NCBI GenBank assembly: GCA_017466965.1
Contig: JAFTTD010000051.1
Coordinates: 1 to 10,191 of the forward strand
Source of the DNA: Bacteroidaceae bacterium
GTDB taxonomy: Bacteria > Bacteroidota > Bacteroidia > Bacteroidales > Bacteroidaceae
Direction: 5' to 3'
Length of the DNA stretch: 10,191 nucleotides
Part shown: piece by piece, positions 7,282-10,191 of the stretch
Numbering within the stretch: the first letter of the stretch is position 1
Layout of the letters: the number at the start of each line of letters is the position of its first letter
The notes under the pieces: model-generated
Databases searched by the model: none
The model's input: only the letters and a program-made list of their open reading frames with translations
What the model was told of the DNA's origin: nothing
Translations under genes and position numbers: made by a program

Positions 7282-7309
7282 GTTTTCTGTTTTTTTTCTT
7301 TTACCTTTG
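7279..7309 (+). promoter_or_regulatory. Bacteroidetes-type promoter of the toxin-antitoxin pair
   Basis: A TTTG -33 box (7279-7282), a 19-bp spacer and TACCTTTG (7302-7309) match the TTTG / TAnnTTTG consensus in sequence and spacing. Transcription would start near 7316, about 20 bases before the antitoxin ATG. It also shows that the upstream in-frame ATG at 7255 cannot be the start. Confidence 0.8.
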
Positions 7310-7335
7310 TGCCGTTAAACAAAAACAACGAAGAT

Positions 7336-7590
7336 ATGATTACAGTCAGTTCAAGAGAGTTCAGAAGCAATCAAGCCTACATTTTCGACAAAGCCGACAG
7401 TGGAGAGAAGATAATCATCCGTAGAGGTAAGAAGCGTGCCTATACGCTTGTTCCGATTCTTGACGAAGAATTAGACATCACCACGGAACTTCAGGCGAAG
7501 ATAGACAAGGCAAGGCAGGAATACAAGGAGGGCAAAACTCTCCACTTTGAATCTGCAGAAGCGGTGCAAAAATGGATGGATGAGTTATGA
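7336..7590 (+). CDS. yefM: Phd/YefM-family antitoxin
   Basis: I start this 84-residue protein at 7336, just after the promoter; a longer frame from 7255 would begin upstream of the transcription start. The N-terminus, MITVSSREFRSNQ, has the Phd/YefM pattern of a short beta strand followed by a helix beginning near residue 6. It continues to GEKIIIRRGKKRAYTLVPI, the strand pair that completes the DNA-binding dimer. The charged C-terminal half (helical, ending VQKWMDEL) would be the disordered segment that wraps the toxin. It overlaps the toxin start by ATGA, so the two are translationally coupled. By family knowledge it neutralises the toxin and represses its own promoter through the TGTACA-type site upstream. 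Family identification is firm; the yefM name rests on the partner and operator. Confidence 0.85.
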   Translation: MITVSSREFRSNQAYIFDKADSGEKIIIRRGKKRAYTLVPILDEELDITTELQAKIDKARQEYKEGKTLHFESAEAVQKWMDEL

Positions 7591-7862
7591 GTTATAATAT
7601 TGATTTCTCGGACGATGCAGCAAAGGTTATAAAGAAATGGAAAAAGTCCAACCCTATAGCCTTTAAGAAGTTTTATAAGCTGCTACCCGAACTTGAACAA
7701 CATCCACGCTCCGGTACAGGTCATCCCGAACCGTTGAAAGGGGGTAAGGAAATCACCTGGTCCAGACGCATAACGGCGCACGACCGGATTATATATGACA
7801 TTTATGAAGAGACCATAACCGTCCTTGTCGTTGAAGTGGAAGGACATTACAACGACAAGTGA
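7587..7862 (+). CDS. yoeB: Txe/YoeB-family mRNA interferase toxin
   Basis: The protein has 91 residues, close to E. coli YoeB (84). YoeB is a RelE-fold ribosome-dependent endoribonuclease that cuts mRNA in the A site. The family core aligns well: GHPEPLK (45-51), WSRRIT (58-63), DRIIYDI (66-72) and a C-terminal GHY. By alignment with E. coli Glu46, Arg65, His83 and Tyr84, the catalytic residues are Glu48, Arg67, His87 and Tyr88, all present, so the toxin should be active. There is a short NDK extension after the usual C-terminal Tyr. The start lies within the antitoxin stop (ATGA). The protease gene begins 44 bases after its stop, with no terminator seen between, so read-through is possible. 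Confidence 0.9.
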   Translation: MSYNIDFSDDAAKVIKKWKKSNPIAFKKFYKLLPELEQHPRSGTGHPEPLKGGKEITWSRRITAHDRIIYDIYEETITVLVVEVEGHYNDK

Positions 7863-7906
7863 TTTCATATAGCCAGAATAAAACAAACAACAACAAACAT
7901 AAGAGT

Positions 7907-9508
7907 ATGAATATCAAGAAACTGTTTGCGGCGGCATTCGTTATGCTGCCGTCAATAATAAACGTAAATGCACAGCAGTCATTGGAACAGTTGCGTAAAG
8001 ATATGATAGAGAACCCTATACGCAAACTGCAGTTTGCTGAATTTGCAGTGAACAGACTGTATGTTGACAGCATAGATGAACACAAGCTCGTGGAGGATGC
8101 CATCATAGGAATGCTCAAGGGGCTGGACCCTCATTCCACATATACCCCTGCCAAGGATGTGCAGAAGCTCAACGAACCTCTGCAGGGCAGTTTTGAAGGT
8201 ATTGGTGTGCAGTACAACATGATTGAAGACACGCTCATGGTGATACAGCCCACAAGCGGCGGACCTTCAGAGAAAGCCGGAATAATGGCTGGCGACCGTA
8301 TAGTGTTTGTCAACGACACTACCATTGCCGGAGTGAAAATGAGCCGCGAGGAAATAATGCGCAGGCTCAGAGGACCTAAAGGTTCGAAGGTGAAGGTGGG
8401 AATACTCCGCAACGGAGTGAAGGGAATACAAGACTTCACCATCCAGCGCGACAAGATACCTGTGTTCTCTATCGATGCAAGGTATATGATTGACGATGTA
8501 ACAGGATATGTCAGAATAAACAATTTCGGCGCAACGACATACGAGGAATTCATGACTGCCACTAAAGACCTGAAGAAGAAGGGCATGAAGCATCTTGTGC
8601 TCGATCTTCAGGGCAACGGAGGCGGCTACCTGCAGGCGGCTGTCCAGATAGCAAACGAATTCCTGCAAGAGGGAGAGATGATTGTATATACCGACGGACG
8701 TGCCACAGGGCGCAAGGACTACAGGGCAAACGGACAAGGAACCCTGAAGGAAGGAACAGTCGTGGTGCTTGTTGACAGCTACACTGCTTCCGCGTCTGAA
8801 ATTGTAAGCGGAGCGATACAGGACAACGACCGAGGCACGATAGTGGGCAGACGCACCTTTGCGAAAGGATTGGTTCAGCGTCCTGTCGATTTGCCTGACG
8901 GCTCGCTCATACGTCTGACCATCGCCCACTACTATTCTCCTTCGGGCAGATGTATTCAGAAACCATACGAGAAAGGTGACAGGAAGAACTACGACAGCGA
9001 CATCACACAGCGCCTGAACAGTGGAGAGCTGCTCCATGCCGACAGTATACATTTTGCCGATTCGCTGAAGTTCAAGACCCTGAAGCTCGGCCGCACAGTC
9101 TATGGCGGAGGAGGAATAATGCCCGACGTGTATGTACCGCTCGACACTACTGAATATACGCCGCTTCACAGGGAACTTTCAGCCAAGAGCTGCATCGTGA
9201 ACACAAATCTGAAGTATATTGACAGCAACCGCAAAAAACTGCAGAAGGCATACCCGGACTTCAGCAAGTTCCTGGCAGAATTTACCCCTGGCAACGACAT
9301 CATAAAGATATTGCTCGACTATGCGAAGAAGGCTAATGTAAAATATGATGACTCAACTTTGAATGCAACTATGCCGCTCCTGAAGCAACAGCTGAAAGCG
9401 CTCATCGCCCGCGACCTCTGGGACATGAACGAATACTATCAGATTATGAACAACGAAACAGACATCTATAAGAAAGGTGTGGAAGTGGTTAGAGAGAAGA
9501 GGAAGTGA
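7907..9508 (+). CDS. Periplasmic S41-family C-terminal processing protease
   Basis: I choose the ATG at 7907 (533 residues) over a GTG at 7859. It opens directly into a signal peptide, MNIKKLFAAAFVMLPS, with likely cleavage after NVNA. An N-terminal helical region with GLDPHSTY (73-80) precedes a PDZ domain around residues 92-180, which recognises substrate C-termini. The peptidase S41 domain follows: DLQGNGGGYL (233-242), SASEI with catalytic Ser295, and FAKGLVQ with general base Lys320 and Gln324. The Ser-Lys spacing of 25 and Lys-Gln spacing of 4 match CtpB and Prc. A C-terminal region of about 170 residues follows. It resembles CtpA/Prc proteases that trim or degrade envelope proteins; the substrate is unknown. 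I recall this protease near coaD in Bacteroidales, with no toxin-antitoxin pair between them. Confidence 0.92.
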   Translation: MNIKKLFAAAFVMLPSIINVNAQQSLEQLRKDMIENPIRKLQFAEFAVNRLYVDSIDEHKLVEDAIIGMLKGLDPHSTYTPAKDVQKLNEPLQGSFEGIGVQYNMIEDTLMVIQPTSGGPSEKAGIMAGDRIVFVNDTTIAGVKMSREEIMRRLRGPKGSKVKVGILRNGVKGIQDFTIQRDKIPVFSIDARYMIDDVTGYVRINNFGATTYEEFMTATKDLKKKGMKHLVLDLQGNGGGYLQAAVQIANEFLQEGEMIVYTDGRATGRKDYRANGQGTLKEGTVVVLVDSYTASASEIVSGAIQDNDRGTIVGRRTFAKGLVQRPVDLPDGSLIRLTIAHYYSPSGRCIQKPYEKGDRKNYDSDITQRLNSGELLHADSIHFADSLKFKTLKLGRTVYGGGGIMPDVYVPLDTTEYTPLHRELSAKSCIVNTNLKYIDSNRKKLQKAYPDFSKFLAEFTPGNDIIKILLDYAKKANVKYDDSTLNATMPLLKQQLKALIARDLWDMNEYYQIMNNETDIYKKGVEVVREKRK

Positions 9509-9515
9509 GGAGGGG

Positions 9516-9550
9516 AGGAGTTAAGGAGTTAAAGGGAGTTAAGGAGTTAA
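9516..9550 (-). repeat. Octamer array after the protease gene
   Basis: Units of GGAGTTAA type repeat four times with 8- to 10-bp spacing; read on the minus strand they are AACTCCTT-type units, as at 4722-4774. The array begins eight bases after the protease stop codon. Confidence 0.65.
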
Positions 9551-9582
9551 GTTTTTAATTATGAACAATCGTGCAAATGAGA

Positions 9583-9609
9583 GCAGAATCAAGTTTACTT
9601 GAATTATGC
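9583..9609. repeat. Imperfect hairpin in the protease-ybeY spacer
   Basis: TCAAGT and ACTTGA pair perfectly around TT (9589-9602). After a bulged A and a G-A mismatch the pairing continues through AA/TT and GCA/TGC. No T run follows, so it does not look like a normal terminator. It lies in the only part of this spacer not made of octamers. Confidence 0.45.
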
Positions 9610-9650
9610 CGAGTGCAGCTGATTGTAGGCGAAGCCAATTATGATAGCCT

Positions 9651-9690
9651 ACCTTATAACCTCATAACCTTACAACCTTATAACCTTATA
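9651..9690 (+). repeat. Five tandem 8-bp units, ACCTTATA type
   Basis: Five exact octamer steps fill 40 bases; three units are ACCTTATA, and the others differ by one or two bases. In the phase used for the other arrays the unit reads AACCTTAT, again starting with AAC. Confidence 0.8.
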
Positions 9691-9694
9691 AAAA

Positions 9695-9839
9695 AGGAGT
9701 TAAAGTAAGAAGTTAAAAGAGGAAGTTAAAAGAGGGAGTTAAAAGAGGACGATAGCATAGGATGTAAACACCCCATAGATTCGTCTGAACTACAGAACTT
9801 CTGAACTCCTGAACTCCTAAAAATCGTTCTTTAAAATAG
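9695..9839 (-). repeat. Composite intergenic element, copy B (inverted partner at 4610-4728)
   Basis: This is the reverse-complement copy of 4610-4728. It has four 13-bp units (9696-9747, three GRAGTTAAAAGAG and one variant) where copy A has two. The identical 42-bp core is at 9752-9793, and four AACTNNNN octamers lie at 9788-9819. The extra 26 bp, exactly two 13-mers, account for the full length difference between the copies. It ends 21 bases before the ybeY start codon. Confidence 0.9.
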
Positions 9840-9860
9840 AGAACTTAAATACTAAAACGC

Positions 9861-10191
9861 ATGATTACATACAACACTGACGGCATATCAATGCCTAAAA
9901 TTAAGAAGCGCGATACGAGCGCATGGATTAAAGCCGTAGCGCAGACTTACGGCAAGAAAGTGGGCGACATTGCCTACATCTTCTGCAACGACGAGAAGAT
10001 TCTTGAAGTGAACAGACAGTATCTGCAGCACGACTACTATACCGACATCATCACTTTCGACTACACAGAGGACGACATCATCAGCGGCGACCTCTTCATC
10101 AGCCTTGACACCGTCCGCTCAAACTCGGAAGAGCAGAACACTTCCTACGATGAAGAACTCCACCGCGTCATCATTCATGGCATCCTCCACC
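9861..10191 (+). CDS. ybeY: Endoribonuclease YbeY, rRNA maturation factor (3' partial)
   Basis: The frame is open from the ATG at 9861 to the window end, giving 110 residues of a protein usually 135-155 long. YbeY is a zinc-dependent single-strand endoribonuclease involved in 16S rRNA 3'-end maturation and ribosome quality control. Family features seen are IAYIFCNDEKILEVNRQYL (near 38-56), the Y-T-D-I-I-T-F-D-Y segment (60-68), a G-D-L-F-I-S strand, and RVIIHGILH at the edge. The last contains the first two histidines of the H-G-x-L-H-L-x-G-Y-D-H zinc site; the rest lies beyond the window. It starts 21 bases after copy B, so the element may occupy its promoter region. Confidence 0.92.
   Translation, partial: MITYNTDGISMPKIKKRDTSAWIKAVAQTYGKKVGDIAYIFCNDEKILEVNRQYLQHDYYTDIITFDYTEDDIISGDLFISLDTVRSNSEEQNTSYDEELHRVIIHGILH

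Larger units (their letters stand above)
9509..9860. other. Repeat-filled spacer between the protease gene and ybeY
   Basis: I see no gene in these 352 bases. From left to right it holds a GGAGTTAA-type octamer array, an imperfect hairpin (9583-9609), five AACCTTAT-type octamers (9651-9690), and copy B of the composite element (9695-9839). No clear terminator for the protease gene and no TAnnTTTG box for ybeY could be found. Confidence 0.65.

Noticed and set aside
7255..7335. N-terminal extension of the antitoxin from an ATG at 7255
   Set aside because: It would start inside the operator and upstream of the -33/-7 boxes, and the extension is an F-rich translation of the T-rich promoter. The Phd/YefM domain begins at 7336.
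7859..7906. 16-residue extension of the protease from a GTG overlapping the toxin stop
   Set aside because: It is Asn- and Lys-rich and would push the signal peptide inward; the ATG at 7907 places the signal peptide at the N-terminus.
8267..9169. 300-codon open frame on the minus strand opposite the S41 protease
   Set aside because: It is the shadow of a well-supported protease gene; the product has no family features and no promoter.

Overview
The window reads as a Bacteroidota chromosome, most likely a Prevotella-like member of the Bacteroidales. The evidence is: type II signal peptides followed by acidic residues, a BspA-type LRR_5 protein with the Bacteroidetes N-terminal layout, TTTG/TAnnTTTG promoter elements, weak ribosome binding sites, and the order topoisomerase IV subunit B then coaD. 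The genus is an inference. All genes I accept lie on the + strand.

Region 1 (1-3126) is visibly AT-rich and looks accessory. It holds the last 39 codons of a SUMF1-like protein, a cysteine-repeat LRR_5 lipoprotein gene that overlaps it by ATGA and is broken by one missing T near 1886-1888, and a small unrecognised lipoprotein. A strong rho-independent terminator (3084-3126) closes what looks like one operon for cell-surface proteins.

Region 2 (3127-4803) is a lone GNAT-type acetyltransferase gene. The spacers on both sides are rich in degenerate repeats.

Region 3 (4804-9508) is richer in GC and mostly housekeeping: parE, coaD and a periplasmic S41 C-terminal processing protease. A YefM/YoeB-type toxin-antitoxin pair sits between coaD and the protease. 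It has its own promoter, and just upstream a pair of TGTAC-type half sites spaced like the E. coli YefM operator. Region 4 (9861-10191) is the start of ybeY, cut by the window end.

The least expected structure is between the genes. A composite element of about 120-145 bp occurs twice in opposite orientation, at 4610-4728 and 9695-9839, bracketing the whole parE-coaD-toxin/antitoxin-protease block. Each copy has an array of 8-bp AAC-starting units, an identical 42-bp core containing a dyad centred on TGTTTACA, and 13-bp repeats present in two copies on one side and four on the other. Related 8-bp arrays with different unit sequences occur in all three large spacers. The pair could support inversion of the 5-kb block or could be two insertions of a small dispersed element; sequence alone does not decide.
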